NCBI GenBank assembly: GCA_023910605.1 | Contig: JAAVVV010000001.1 | Coordinates: forward strand, 2,470,698 to 2,534,697 | Length of the DNA: 64,000 bases | From: Bosea sp. (in: a-proteobacteria) | GTDB lineage: Bacteria; Pseudomonadota; Alphaproteobacteria; Rhizobiales; Beijerinckiaceae | Direction of reading: 5' to 3' | Part shown: piece by piece, positions 1 through 8,600 of the stretch | Layout: every line of letters begins with the position of its first letter | Numbering within the stretch: the stretch's first letter is position 1 | Made by a program: the position numbers and the translations under genes | The notes under the pieces: model-generated | The model's database searches: none | Told to the model about the DNA's origin: nothing | The model's input: the letters and a program-made list of their open reading frames with translations, nothing else

Positions 1-2
1 TT

Positions 3-812
3 CGCCGGCTTGTCGCTGGCTGGAACCATGCTGGCGAGCGCGTGGCGCTGGTTCCGACCATGGGCGCCCTGCACGAAGGGCACATTTCGCTGGTCAGGGC
101 CGCAAGACGCCGGGCCCACCGCGTCGTCGTATCGATCTTCGTCAATCCCACGCAATTCGCGCCCACCGAGGATCTCTCGAAATATCCCCGCACCTTCGCC
201 GCCGACCGCGACAAGCTGACAGAGGCCAAGGCTGACCTGATCTTCGCACCCGACGCGACGGAAATGTATCCGGCTGGCTTCGCCACCACCGTAAGCCTTG
301 CCGGTCCCGCCGCGGTCGGGCTCGAGGATGCGTTCAGACCGACCCATTTCGCAGGCGTCGCGACTGTGGTGTGCAAGCTCTTCACCCAGTGCCGTCCGCA
401 TGTCGCTCTGTTCGGGGAGAAGGATTTCCAGCAGCTCAAGGTCGTCACCCACATGGCGCGCGACCTCGATCTTGGCGTGCAGGTGATCGGCGCGCCAACG
501 GTGCGTGATCCCGATGGGCTCGCCATGTCCTCGCGCAACCGGTTCCTTGGGGCACAGGAACGCACCACCGCGCTGACCCTGCATCGCACCATGGTGACGG
601 AGGCGGCCGCCATCCGCGCGGGAGAGCCGGTCGAGGCGGCGCTGGCGCGCGGCCGGGCGGCCATCTGCAACGCAGGATTTGTCCTTGACTATCTCGCGTT
701 GCGTGAAGCGGAGAACCTGCTGCCGGTGGCGCTGGTGACGCAAGCGCCGCTGCGCCTGCTGGTCGCGGCCCGCATCGGCTCGACCCGGCTGATCGACAAC
801 ATCGGGGTGTGA
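3..812 (+). CDS. panC: Pantothenate synthetase, 5' end outside the window
   Basis: Condenses pantoate and beta-alanine with ATP to give pantothenate in cytoplasmic coenzyme A biosynthesis. The reading frame is open to the first base of the window, and the residues before the first possible internal start (GTG at 42) already match the family N-terminus, so the gene starts upstream and that GTG is not the true start. The HIGH-like nucleotidyl-transferase motif PTMGALHEGH and the downstream MSSRN loop are both present, as are the NPTQF and FGEKDFQQL blocks. About 270 residues are visible against a usual 280-290. A hairpin terminator follows at 883-906. Confidence 0.95.
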   Translation, partial: RRLVAGWNHAGERVALVPTMGALHEGHISLVRAARRRAHRVVVSIFVNPTQFAPTEDLSKYPRTFAADRDKLTEAKADLIFAPDATEMYPAGFATTVSLAGPAAVGLEDAFRPTHFAGVATVVCKLFTQCRPHVALFGEKDFQQLKVVTHMARDLDLGVQVIGAPTVRDPDGLAMSSRNRFLGAQERTTALTLHRTMVTEAAAIRAGEPVEAALARGRAAICNAGFVLDYLALREAENLLPVALVTQAPLRLLVAARIGSTRLIDNIGV

Positions 813-882
813 CGCACCCATGCCGGAGCAAAATCGCTTGACTTCGCCGGCTGCCGCGGTCAAAACGCAGCCAGATTTCGGT

Positions 883-906
883 CGGGACTCGTCCCGGCGT
901 TTTTTG
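883..906 (+). terminator. Intrinsic terminator downstream of panC
   Basis: A short GC hairpin (CGGGA/TCCCG around a CTCG loop) is followed closely by a run of six T. It lies 70 bases after the panC stop and 45 bases before rpmG, so it separates the two transcripts. Confidence 0.7.
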
Positions 907-950
907 TCGCGCGGCCCTCCCGGCGCGCCATTGAGATGAACGGGTGACCT

Positions 951-1118
951 ATGGCCAAGGCCGTGACGATCAAGATCAGGCTCGTGTCGACAGCCGACAC
1001 CGGTTATTTCTACGTGACGAAGAAGAACTCGCGCACGATGACCGAGAAGATGACGAAAAAGAAGTACGACCCGGTTGCGCGCAAGCACGTCGAGTTCAAG
1101 GAAGCCAAGATCAAGTGA
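951..1118 (+). CDS. rpmG: 50S ribosomal protein L33
   Basis: A 55-residue basic protein beginning [20 protein letters not shown] and ending [11 protein letters not shown], which is the usual length and sequence pattern of bacterial L33 in the large ribosomal subunit. It has no cysteine pairs, so it is the zinc-independent (C-minus) form. The gene is short and overlapped by longer spurious frames, but the match is clear across its whole length. It is flanked by terminators at 883-906 and 1161-1187, so it is probably a single-gene transcript. Confidence 0.95.
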   Translation: MAKAVTIKIRLVSTADTGYFYVTKKNSRTMTEKMTKKKYDPVARKHVEFKEAKIK

Positions 1119-1160
1119 TCTGGGAGCACTTCGCTTCAAGCGATTCTGGAACATGATGAA

Positions 1161-1187
1161 AAGCGCTCCCATGGGGCGCTTTTTGTG
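1161..1187 (+). terminator. Intrinsic terminator downstream of rpmG
   Basis: AGCGCTCCC-ATG-GGGCGCT hairpin (one bulge) followed by TTTTTG, 43 bases after the rpmG stop. Confidence 0.8.
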
Positions 1188-1268
1188 TTTCGGGCCTGAA
1201 GGAATGGCGGTTCACCGACGCCCTGACCGGCAAGGGCTCGCCTGCCCGGCGCCATCCATGACGACGGC

Positions 1269-1325
1269 AAAAAAGCCGGTTGGCTGCGGATCTGAGGAGG
1301 CCAGAAACTCCCGCAACCAACCGGC
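1269..1325 (-). terminator. Strong minus-strand terminator with no assigned gene
   Basis: Inverted repeat with 15-base arms (1275-1289 and 1311-1325, a single mismatch) and a 21-base loop. Read on the minus strand the stem is followed directly by six T, the form of an intrinsic terminator. No minus-strand protein gene ends here; the nearest minus-strand gene is exoR at 4.9 kb and the opposite strand of the dehydrogenase lies upstream. It may end a small RNA transcribed from about 1330-1650. Confidence 0.6.
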
Positions 1326-1665
1326 CGAGCCCACGAATTCCCAGGAGATGCGGCGGACCTGAGCATCCGGGGGCGTCTTTGCGGCGCTGTTTGCGCGCCG
1401 TCCGTAAAAAGATCCTAGCGAGCATTCGCGCCGTGAAGCAATGCGCGGGGAGCGCTCTTGGCAGATTCATTCGCTGTAAACCTTACCGCTTAAACAGGTC
1501 CGTTAGGCGTGGCGCAGAAAGGCGGCTGCCCGACAAGGTTACCGGCGTAAGCAGCGCGCTTCGGGTTGCCGCATTCGCGCACCAGGGTGGTGTCCCGGCG
1601 CGGCATGACAAATGCGCCTCACCTGCTAGAACAACCCAAATCACCCGGAAGATGCGCCCGAGGAC

Positions 1666-2844
1666 ATGATCATGCTCGCCAACGCCCCCCGCCCCTTCAA
1701 TTTCGACCTTGGCGAAACCGCCGAAGCCATCCGCGAGACCGTGCGCGACTTCTCGCAGGAGCAGATCGCCCCGCTGGCATCGAAGATCGACAGGGAAGAC
1801 TGGTTCCCACGCCATCTGTGGCCGGAGATGGGCGCGCTCGGCCTGCACGGCATCACGGTCGAGGAAGAATGGGGCGGCGCGGGCCTCGGCTATCTGGAGC
1901 ACTGCATCGCCATGGAGGAAATCTCGCGCGCATCCGCTTCGGTCGGCCTGTCCTATGGCGCGCATTCCAACCTCTGCGTGAATCAGCTTCGCCGCTGGGG
2001 CACGGATGCGCAGAAGAAGCGCTATCTGGGCAAACTCGTCTCGGGCGAGCATCTCGGGGCTCTGGCCATGTCCGAGCCCGGGGCCGGCTCCGATGTCGTC
2101 TCGATGCGCCTGCGCGCCGACAAGCGCGGCGACCATTACGTTCTCAACGGCTCCAAGATGTGGATCACCAACGGGCCAGGCGCCGACACGCTGATCATCT
2201 ATGCCAAGACCGACATGGAGGCAGGCTCGCGCGGCATCACTGCCTTTCTGGTCGAGAAGGGCTTCAAGGGCTTCTCCATCGCCCAGAAGCTCGACAAGCT
2301 CGGCATGCGCGGCTCGGAGACCGGTGAACTCGTCTTCGAGGATTGCGAAGTGCCGGAAGAGAACATCATGGGCGGGCTCGGCCGGGGCGTGAACGTGCTG
2401 ATGAGCGGGCTCGACTACGAGCGCGCGGTGCTGGCGGCTGGCTCGCTCGGCATCATGCAGGCCTGCATGGACGTGGTCATGCCCTACATCCATGAGCGCA
2501 AGCAGTTCGGCAAGGCAATCGGCGAGTTCCAGCTCGTCCAGGGCAAGGTCGCCGACATGTATGTCACGATGAACAGCTGCAAGGCCTATGTCTACGCCGT
2601 GGCCAAGGCCTGCGATCGCGGCGAGACGACCCGCGAGGACGCAGCCGGCGCCATCCTGATCGCGGCGGAGAAGGCTACGCAGATGGCGCTTGACGCCATC
2701 CAGCTGCTGGGCGGCAATGGCTACATCAATGATTACCCGACGGGGCGCCTGCTGCGCGACGCCAAGCTCTACGAGATCGGCGCCGGCACCAGCGAGATCC
2801 GCCGCATGCTGATCGGGCGCGAACTGTTCGAGAAGACGCGGTGA
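1666..2844 (+). CDS. ivd: Isovaleryl-CoA dehydrogenase-type acyl-CoA dehydrogenase
   Basis: A 392-residue FAD acyl-CoA dehydrogenase, the normal family length, most like isovaleryl-CoA dehydrogenase of leucine breakdown (isovaleryl-CoA to 3-methylcrotonyl-CoA, electrons to ETF). Both family signatures are visible: [13 protein letters not shown] near residue 135 and the C-terminal QLLGGNGY block. The LDYER motif places Glu252 where isovaleryl-CoA dehydrogenases carry their catalytic base; most other acyl-CoA dehydrogenases have it about 120 residues later, which supports the substrate call. The rest of a leucine catabolic operon (methylcrotonyl-CoA carboxylase and others) is not adjacent. The start could also be the ATG at 1672; a GAGGA box lies just upstream of 1666. 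Confidence 0.85.
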   Translation: MIMLANAPRPFNFDLGETAEAIRETVRDFSQEQIAPLASKIDREDWFPRHLWPEMGALGLHGITVEEEWGGAGLGYLEHCIAMEEISRASASVGLSYGAHSNLCVNQLRRWGTDAQKKRYLGKLVSGEHLGALAMSEPGAGSDVVSMRLRADKRGDHYVLNGSKMWITNGPGADTLIIYAKTDMEAGSRGITAFLVEKGFKGFSIAQKLDKLGMRGSETGELVFEDCEVPEENIMGGLGRGVNVLMSGLDYERAVLAAGSLGIMQACMDVVMPYIHERKQFGKAIGEFQLVQGKVADMYVTMNSCKAYVYAVAKACDRGETTREDAAGAILIAAEKATQMALDAIQLLGGNGYINDYPTGRLLRDAKLYEIGAGTSEIRRMLIGRELFEKTR

Positions 2845-2948
2845 ACGACCACCGGCCTCGCGCGGTGAGGCTGGAGTTCGCAGCCCGATAGGCTCAGGAT
2901 GGGCGTGGATGCCGTTCTCGCATCCGATTCCCGCAGGGCCTTCCCTCC

Positions 2949-3329
2949 ATGATCGAAGCCATCCTTATCCTGATCGGCTGCCAGCTTGCCGGCGAGGCGC
3001 TGGCGCGCGGCCTGACGCTGCCCATTCCGGGGCCTGTGCTGGGCATGGCCTTGCTTTTCGCAGCGCTGCAAGGCCGCTCGCGCCTCCGGCCCGCCGCCGC
3101 TGCTGTCGAGACGCTGCCGCTGGGCGTCGTCTCCGCCTTCCTCATCGCGCATCTGTCTTTGCTGTTCGTGCCGGCCGGCGCGGGCATCGTCGCGCATCTG
3201 GGCACCTTGGCCCAGCACGGGGTGGGCCTGATCGCGGCGCTGGTGATCTCCACGCTGCTCACGCTGGCTGTCACGGCGCTCGTCTTCGACAAGGTGGCCG
3301 CGATGACGCGAGCACCAGGGGACGAGTGA
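2949..3329 (+). CDS. CidA/LrgA family membrane protein
   Basis: A 126-residue protein with four predicted membrane helices, of the CidA/LrgA holin-like family. The N-terminal LIGCQLAGEALARGLTLPIP and PGPVLGMALL blocks are typical. Family members act with an LrgB partner in the inner membrane and have been linked to murein hydrolase control and to export of small organic acids such as pyruvate or glycolate; which applies here cannot be seen. The stop codon overlaps the start of the lrgB-like gene (TGATG), so the two are translationally coupled. Confidence 0.85.
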   Translation: MIEAILILIGCQLAGEALARGLTLPIPGPVLGMALLFAALQGRSRLRPAAAAVETLPLGVVSAFLIAHLSLLFVPAGAGIVAHLGTLAQHGVGLIAALVISTLLTLAVTALVFDKVAAMTRAPGDE

Positions 3330-4042
3330 TGCAGCCCCAGTTCCTGTGGGTCTATCTCGCTGCAAGCCCGCTCCTCTGGCTTGCTGTCACGCTGGCGGCC
3401 TATGCGCTGGCCGATCGCCTTTCGCAGGCGGCAGGCCGCAATCCGGTCGTCAACCCCGTGCTGATCGCGGTGGCGATCCTGGCCCTCCTGCTCTGGCTCA
3501 CCGGCACGCCCTACAAGGTCTACTTTGACGGCGCGCAGTTCGTGCACTTCCTGCTCGGCCCCGCCACGGTGGCGCTCGCCATCCCGCTCCATCGCAACTG
3601 GCCCGTGGTGAGGCGTGCCTTCCTGCCCATTGCGGCCGCTCTGGTGGCCGGCGCCTTCACCGCCGTCATCTCCGCCGTCGGCATCGCCTGGGCCTTTGGC
3701 GCGCCCTTCGAGGTACTGGCCTCGCTGGCGCCCAAATCCGTGACGGCCGCCATCGCCATGGGCATTTCCGACGGGTTGGGCGGCAATCCATCCCTGACCG
3801 CGACGCTGGTGATCTCCACCGGCATACTGGGTGCGATCATGGTCACGCCGCTGATGAACGCGCTGAAGCTCACCGATTACCGCGCGCGCGGCTTCGCGGC
3901 CGGCGTCGCCTCGCACGGCATCGGCACCGCCCGCGCCTTCCAGGTCGATCCGGTGGCGGGCACCTTCGCCGGCATCGCGCTCGGCCTGAACGGCCTCATC
4001 ACCGCCCTCATCGTGCCTGTTCTGGTGAGCTGGCTGCGCTGA
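3329..4042 (+). CDS. LrgB family membrane protein
   Basis: A 237-residue integral membrane protein, the normal LrgB length, with about seven hydrophobic segments. It has the family blocks PKSVTAAIAMGIS and SHGIGTARAFQ. It forms a two-gene unit with the upstream LrgA-like protein, sharing one base with it. The frame stays open further upstream (to about 2909) but that extension overlaps the partner gene in another frame and has no family similarity, so the ATG at 3329 is preferred. Confidence 0.9.
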   Translation: MQPQFLWVYLAASPLLWLAVTLAAYALADRLSQAAGRNPVVNPVLIAVAILALLLWLTGTPYKVYFDGAQFVHFLLGPATVALAIPLHRNWPVVRRAFLPIAAALVAGAFTAVISAVGIAWAFGAPFEVLASLAPKSVTAAIAMGISDGLGGNPSLTATLVISTGILGAIMVTPLMNALKLTDYRARGFAAGVASHGIGTARAFQVDPVAGTFAGIALGLNGLITALIVPVLVSWLR

Positions 4043-4111
4043 GTTTGCGGTGGCGCGAAGCCGCCGCCGCTCCTATGACAGGCTGCCAGTCAGCCTTGCC
4101 GGAAGCACGCC

Positions 4112-4894
4112 ATGCGCATCACCACCTGGAACGTGAACTCCGTCCGCCAGCGCCTCGACCAGCTTTTGGCCTTCCTCAGCGAGGCGCAGCCTGACGCCAT
4201 CTGCCTGCAGGAGATCAAGACGCAGGACGAAGGCTTTCCCCGCGCCGGGATCGAGGCGGCCGGGTATCATGTAACCACCCATGGCCAGAGGGGCTTCAAC
4301 GGCGTGGCGATCCTGTCCAAGGCGAGGCTCGAGGATGTGCGCCGCGGCCTGCCCGGCGATCCGTCCGACGAACAGGCTCGCTATCTGGAGGGCGTCCTGC
4401 CTTTCGGCTCGGGCGTGCTGCGCCTCGCCTCGATCTATCTGCCGAACGGCAACCCTGTCGGCACCGACAAGTATCCCTACAAGCTCGCCTGGATGGATCG
4501 CCTGATCGCCCATGCGCGGGAACTCCTGACGCTTGAGGAGCCGCTTGTTCTCGCCGGCGATTACAACGTGATCCCCGAGCCGCGCGACTGCCACGACCCG
4601 GCCGTCTGGGCCAATGACGCACTGTTTGTGCCCGGCACCCGCGCCAAGTTCCGCGAGTTGCTGCATGTGGGCCTCACCGAGGCCGTGCGCGCCACCACCG
4701 ACGCAGACAGGCTCTATACCTTCTGGGACTATCAGGCCGGCGCCTGGCAGAAGAACAACGGCATCAGAATCGACCACATCCTGCTCTCGCCGCAGGCCAC
4801 GGACAGGTTGGCGGCGACGGCCATCCACAAGCACACGCGCGCCTGGGAGAAGCCGTCCGACCATGTGCCGGTGAGCGTGGAACTGCGGGCCTGA
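4112..4894 (+). CDS. xthA: Exodeoxyribonuclease III (AP endonuclease)
   Basis: A 260-residue cytoplasmic base-excision-repair nuclease that cuts at abasic sites and removes 3' blocking groups. It shows the exonuclease-endonuclease-phosphatase fold motifs in order: TWNVNSVR at the N-terminus, LQEIK with metal-binding Glu34, GDYNV near residue 150, RIDHIL near 224, and the terminal SDHVPV with the catalytic Asp250-His251 pair. Length matches the bacterial family. It is transcribed alone between lrgB and the convergent exoR-like gene. Confidence 0.95.
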   Translation: MRITTWNVNSVRQRLDQLLAFLSEAQPDAICLQEIKTQDEGFPRAGIEAAGYHVTTHGQRGFNGVAILSKARLEDVRRGLPGDPSDEQARYLEGVLPFGSGVLRLASIYLPNGNPVGTDKYPYKLAWMDRLIAHARELLTLEEPLVLAGDYNVIPEPRDCHDPAVWANDALFVPGTRAKFRELLHVGLTEAVRATTDADRLYTFWDYQAGAWQKNNGIRIDHILLSPQATDRLAATAIHKHTRAWEKPSDHVPVSVELRA

Positions 4895-4912
4895 ACGCCC
4901 GCCGGGGGTCGG

Positions 4913-5782
4913 TCAGCGCCGGTTCACCTGGCGCTGGAGGAAGAGCAGCGCAGCCTCGCGATCCTCGACCGACGCGCTCTCGAAGGCGGCGCGGTGCGCG
5001 TCGATGATCTCGGCATGGCGCTCGGGGTCAGCCCCATCGCGCGCCAGGGTCAGCCACATCAGGCCCAGCGCCGTCTGGCGCGGAACACCAGCCGCGCCCG
5101 TGAGCATGAGTTGTCCCAGCAGGGCCTGCGATTCGACATGTCCTTTCTCGGAGGACAGGTTGAGCCAGCGCGCCGCCTGCCGCGCATCCTTGGGCACGCC
5201 CCGGCCCTGCAGATAGAGCCGGCTGAGCTCGAACTGCGCATCCGCGTCGCCATAGTAGCTCGCCGCATACTGGAACAGCTCCACCGCGCGTGCGGCGTTC
5301 GCCTTCACATAGGAGCCCTGGATGCCGTCACGCATATAGATGCCAAGTTGCGTGAAGGCGGACGAAACGACACGGGCGTTCTGCGTTCCCGGTGTTTCGT
5401 CGACAAACTCGTCGGCGATGCGGGAGAAATACTCGAAGGCCTTGAGGTCGTCATGCGGCACGCCGTCGCCGATGGAGTGCATCTTGCCCAGCTTCCAAAG
5501 GGCGAGCACGTGCCCCTGCCCCGCCGCGAACTCCAGCGCCCGGGCGGCGCCGATCTTGTCGCCTGCATTGTAATCCTTCACACCCGACCTGATGGCGTCG
5601 CGCACCGAGGAGAAGGGCGCGAGCGGCACGGCCTGCGCCGCGCCAGCCGAAGGCGCCAGCACCGCGCGGGGCGCAGCCTTCAGCGCCGGCGACTGCACGA
5701 CCGACAGCGCATTGTCCTGCGCCAGCGCGGGAGCAGAGAACCCGATCACCAGGACAATGAGTGCAAGGTCAGATGTCCGCAT
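4913..5782 (-). CDS. exoR: ExoR-like Sel1/TPR-repeat periplasmic protein
   Basis: A 289-residue exported protein: signal peptide over about residues 1-21 (cleavage after ALA), an Ala/Pro-rich linker to about 60, then Sel1-type TPR repeats (AAGQGHVLALWKLGKMHSIG, DADAQFELSRLYLQGRGV and similar). Order and length match ExoR of rhizobia, a periplasmic inhibitor of the ExoS/ChvI two-component system that controls exopolysaccharide, motility and host entry. The first 14 bases of the gene lie inside the 3' end of ilvD, so translation of the two is probably coupled. The symbol is by family resemblance; exoS and chvI are not in the window. Confidence 0.75.
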   Translation of the reverse strand: MRTSDLALIVLVIGFSAPALAQDNALSVVQSPALKAAPRAVLAPSAGAAQAVPLAPFSSVRDAIRSGVKDYNAGDKIGAARALEFAAGQGHVLALWKLGKMHSIGDGVPHDDLKAFEYFSRIADEFVDETPGTQNARVVSSAFTQLGIYMRDGIQGSYVKANAARAVELFQYAASYYGDADAQFELSRLYLQGRGVPKDARQAARWLNLSSEKGHVESQALLGQLMLTGAAGVPRQTALGLMWLTLARDGADPERHAEIIDAHRAAFESASVEDREAALLFLQRQVNRR

Positions 5783-7499
5783 AGCAATGCTTTTCGTGGG
5801 CTCCGCCCGGATGTGTCACAGCCCCGTTCAGCGCCGACCCGACCTGATCGGCATACTTCCAGAGTGCGCCGGAGGTGTAATCCGTGCCGCGGGGCTTCCA
5901 GTCCTTCTTACGCGCCCGCAATTCGGCGGCCGTAAGGCGAACTTTGAGCGTTCCCTTGATGGCATCAAGATCAATGATGTCGCCATCGCGCACGAGTGCG
6001 ATCGGCCCGCCGACAGCCGCCTCGGGTCCGACATGGCCCACGCAGAACCCGCGCGTCGCTCCGGAGAACCGGCCATCGGTGATGAGGGCCACCTTGTCGC
6101 CCATGCCCTGGCCATAGAGTGCCGCCGTGGTCGCGAGCATCTCGCGCATTCCGGGGCCGCCCTTGGGGCCCTCGTAGCGGATCACGAGCACGTCGCCTTC
6201 CTTGTAGCGCTTGTTCTTCACCGCCTCGAAGCACTCTTCCTCGTTGTCGAAGCAGCGCGCCGGGCCGGAGAACTTCTGCGCCGAGCGCGGCATGCCGGCC
6301 ACCTTCACGATGGCGCCTTCGGGCGCGAGGTTGCCACGCAACCCGACGACGCCGCCGGTCCTGGTCAGCGGCTTGTTGGCGGGGTAGACCACATCCTGCT
6401 GGTCGTTCCATTTCACGGCAGCCATGTTCTCCGCCATGGTCCGGCCCGTCACGGTCATGCAGTCGCCATGCAGATAGCCATGGTCGAGCAGCGTCTTCAT
6501 CAGCAACGGAATGCCGCCGACCTCGAACATGTCCTTGGCGACGTACTTGCCGCCCGGCTTGAGGTCCGCGATGTAGGGTGTCTTCCTGAAGATCTCGGCC
6601 ACGTCGAAAAGGTCGAACTTGATGCCGCACTCATGCGCGATGGCCGGCAGGTGCAATGCAGCATTGGTGGAGCCGCCCGATGCTGCGACCACGGTCGCGG
6701 CGTTCTCGAGCGCCTTGAGTGTCACGATGTCACGCGGGCGGATATTGCTGGCGATGAGGTCCATCACCAGTTCGCCGGCGGTGTAGCAGAAGGTGTCACG
6801 AACTTCGTAAGGCGCTGGCGCGCCGCAGGAATACGGCATGGCGAGGCCGATGGCCTCGGCCACGGTGGCCATGGTGTTTGCGGTGAACTGGGCACCGCAG
6901 GAGCCGGCAGAGGGGCAGGCAGCCTGCTCGAGCTCCAGCAGGTCCTCGTCCGACATGGCGCCGACCGAGTGCTTGCCGACGGCCTCGAAAACATCCTGAA
7001 CGGTCACGGGCTTGCCCTTGAAGCGACCCGGCAGGATCGAGCCGCCATAGATGAAGACCGACGGCACGTTGAGGCGCACCATGGCCATCATCATGCCCGG
7101 AAGGGACTTGTCGCAGCCGGCAAGCCCCACCAACGCATCATAGGAATGCCCGCGCATGGTCAGCTCGACCGAGTCCGCAATGCACTCGCGGGAGGCCAGT
7201 GAGGACTTCATGCCCTGGTGGCCCATGGCGATGCCATCGGTCACGGAAATGGTGCAGAATTCGCGGGGGGTGCCGCCAGCAGAGGCGACGCCCTTCTTCA
7301 CGGCCTGGGCCTGGCGCATCAGGGCGATGTTGCAGGGGGCAGCCTCGTTCCAGCAGCTCGCGACGCCGACGAAGGGCTGCGAGATCTGCTTCGTGGTCAT
7401 GCCCATCGCGTAATAATAGGAGCGGTGGGGAGCGCGGGACGGTCCGACGGAAACGTGGCGGCTGGGCAGCTTGGCCTTGTCGAAAACCCGTTCGCTCAT
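5769..7499 (-). CDS. ilvD: Dihydroxy-acid dehydratase
   Basis: A 576-residue Fe-S dehydratase that converts 2,3-dihydroxy-isovalerate and its homologue to 2-keto acids in valine, leucine and isoleucine synthesis. Cluster-binding cysteines are visible in the APCN (Cys56), GCDKSLPG (Cys129) and CPSAGSCGAQFTANTM motifs, and GGSTNAALHLPA and GRFSGATRGFCVGH are present. The family also contains sugar-acid dehydratases; the lack of neighbouring sugar genes favours the ilvD role. Its last 14 bases overlap the exoR-like gene downstream. Confidence 0.85.
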   Translation of the reverse strand: MSERVFDKAKLPSRHVSVGPSRAPHRSYYYAMGMTTKQISQPFVGVASCWNEAAPCNIALMRQAQAVKKGVASAGGTPREFCTISVTDGIAMGHQGMKSSLASRECIADSVELTMRGHSYDALVGLAGCDKSLPGMMMAMVRLNVPSVFIYGGSILPGRFKGKPVTVQDVFEAVGKHSVGAMSDEDLLELEQAACPSAGSCGAQFTANTMATVAEAIGLAMPYSCGAPAPYEVRDTFCYTAGELVMDLIASNIRPRDIVTLKALENAATVVAASGGSTNAALHLPAIAHECGIKFDLFDVAEIFRKTPYIADLKPGGKYVAKDMFEVGGIPLLMKTLLDHGYLHGDCMTVTGRTMAENMAAVKWNDQQDVVYPANKPLTRTGGVVGLRGNLAPEGAIVKVAGMPRSAQKFSGPARCFDNEEECFEAVKNKRYKEGDVLVIRYEGPKGGPGMREMLATTAALYGQGMGDKVALITDGRFSGATRGFCVGHVGPEAAVGGPIALVRDGDIIDLDAIKGTLKVRLTAAELRARKKDWKPRGTDYTSGALWKYADQVGSALNGAVTHPGGAHEKHCYADI

Positions 7500-7778
7500 T
7501 TTTCGGTCCCCCAGACATCGTCTTGCGTTCAGCCGCTTTTCGGCCGGCGCTCATTTGCCATCAACGCGGATGAATCGGCAACACGACCGATGCGCTGGCG
7601 GACTGATGACGATCAGGCCGCGAGCAGGCAGAGGAGCGCGTAAACAGTCCGGTTATCAACGCCTTACGACCTACAGCAAAGCTCATGCTTTGTGGCGCAA
7701 TCGGGGCAAGGCGCCAGCGTCTGCGCCTCCGAATCTGAATCATTATGGGCTGTGCTAGTTTTGCAACAATTCGATCGC

Positions 7779-8357
7779 TCAAACCAGCGCGGGCAGCAGG
7801 AAGCCGCCCACGATGAAGAACAGCAAGATGCCTGTCGCGAGCGGCAGATGCTTCTCCATGAACAGGCGAATGTTCTCGCCGTAGAAGCGCAGCGCAACGG
7901 CGAACATCATGAAGAAGGTGATGCGCGAGACGAAGGCGCCGACCGTGAAGAGCGTAAGGTCGAAGTGGATGAAACCCGACATGATCGTCACGATCTTGAA
8001 CGGGATGGGCGTCAGCCCCTTGGTGAGCAGCACCCAGAACCAGATGTGCTTGGAGCTATCCACCATGGTGCTGGCCTGGTCGGCGAGCCCGTAGAGCGTG
8101 ATCAGCCACAGCCCCACCGTGTCGTAGAGCAGCCATCCGATAGCATAACCAAGATAGCCGCCCAGCAGCGCGCCGACCGAACAGACAAATGCGTAGTACC
8201 AGGAGCGCTCGGGCCGGGCGAGGCACATCGGTATCAGCAGCGGCAGCGGCGGAATTGGGCTGACCGAGCTTTCGAGGAAGGTGACAATGAAAAGGACCCA
8301 AACTGCGCGCGGGTGGCTCGCGTAGGACACAACCCAGTCATAGGCTCGCTTGAGCAT
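7779..8357 (-). CDS. YqaA-type VTT (DedA-like) membrane protein
   Basis: A 192-residue inner-membrane protein with several hydrophobic segments and the VTT/SNARE-associated pattern (FLESSVSPIPPLPLLIP near the N-terminus, KGLTPIPFKIVTIMSGF in the middle), as in the YqaA branch of the DedA superfamily. Members are linked to lipid flipping and membrane homeostasis; the substrate here is unknown. The frame is open to 8474, but the additional 39 residues are proline- and arginine-rich and do not match the family, so the ATG at 8357 is used. The 280 bases between this gene and ilvD contain no gene I can support. Confidence 0.8.
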   Translation of the reverse strand: MLKRAYDWVVSYASHPRAVWVLFIVTFLESSVSPIPPLPLLIPMCLARPERSWYYAFVCSVGALLGGYLGYAIGWLLYDTVGLWLITLYGLADQASTMVDSSKHIWFWVLLTKGLTPIPFKIVTIMSGFIHFDLTLFTVGAFVSRITFFMMFAVALRFYGENIRLFMEKHLPLATGILLFFIVGGFLLPALV

Positions 8358-8600
8358 GGTGGCAGACACATCCGTGCAGGATCGAGAATGATAGAACGGG
8401 CGTGCTGCCTTGGGCGGTGTCCCGGTTGCCCGCGTTGAGCGCGGGCGAGCGGGAGATAGCGCACTGCCGGTCAACTTGCCAGCGGCGCAAGGCGCCTGCG
8501 CAAGAAAAAAGCGGGCATGGCGCGCCGTATTTCATCCTTTCAGGACCCGGCCCAAACCGTGGCGACGCGCGTTTCGGCGGCGCACGGCCAGCGGGCTCGC

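Larger units (their letters stand above)
1119..1665. other. Intergenic region between rpmG and the acyl-CoA dehydrogenase
   Basis: About 550 bases with no convincing protein gene; the frames crossing it give low-complexity basic translations without family features. It contains the rpmG terminator on the plus strand and a strong minus-strand terminator-like hairpin at 1269-1325 that no known gene explains. The promoter of the downstream dehydrogenase should lie in its last 150 bases; I could not pick one confidently. Confidence 0.6.

Noticed and set aside
1111-1470. Minus-strand 119-codon frame over the orphan terminator
   Set aside because: It runs through the terminator hairpin and the end of rpmG, and its composition is not protein-like.
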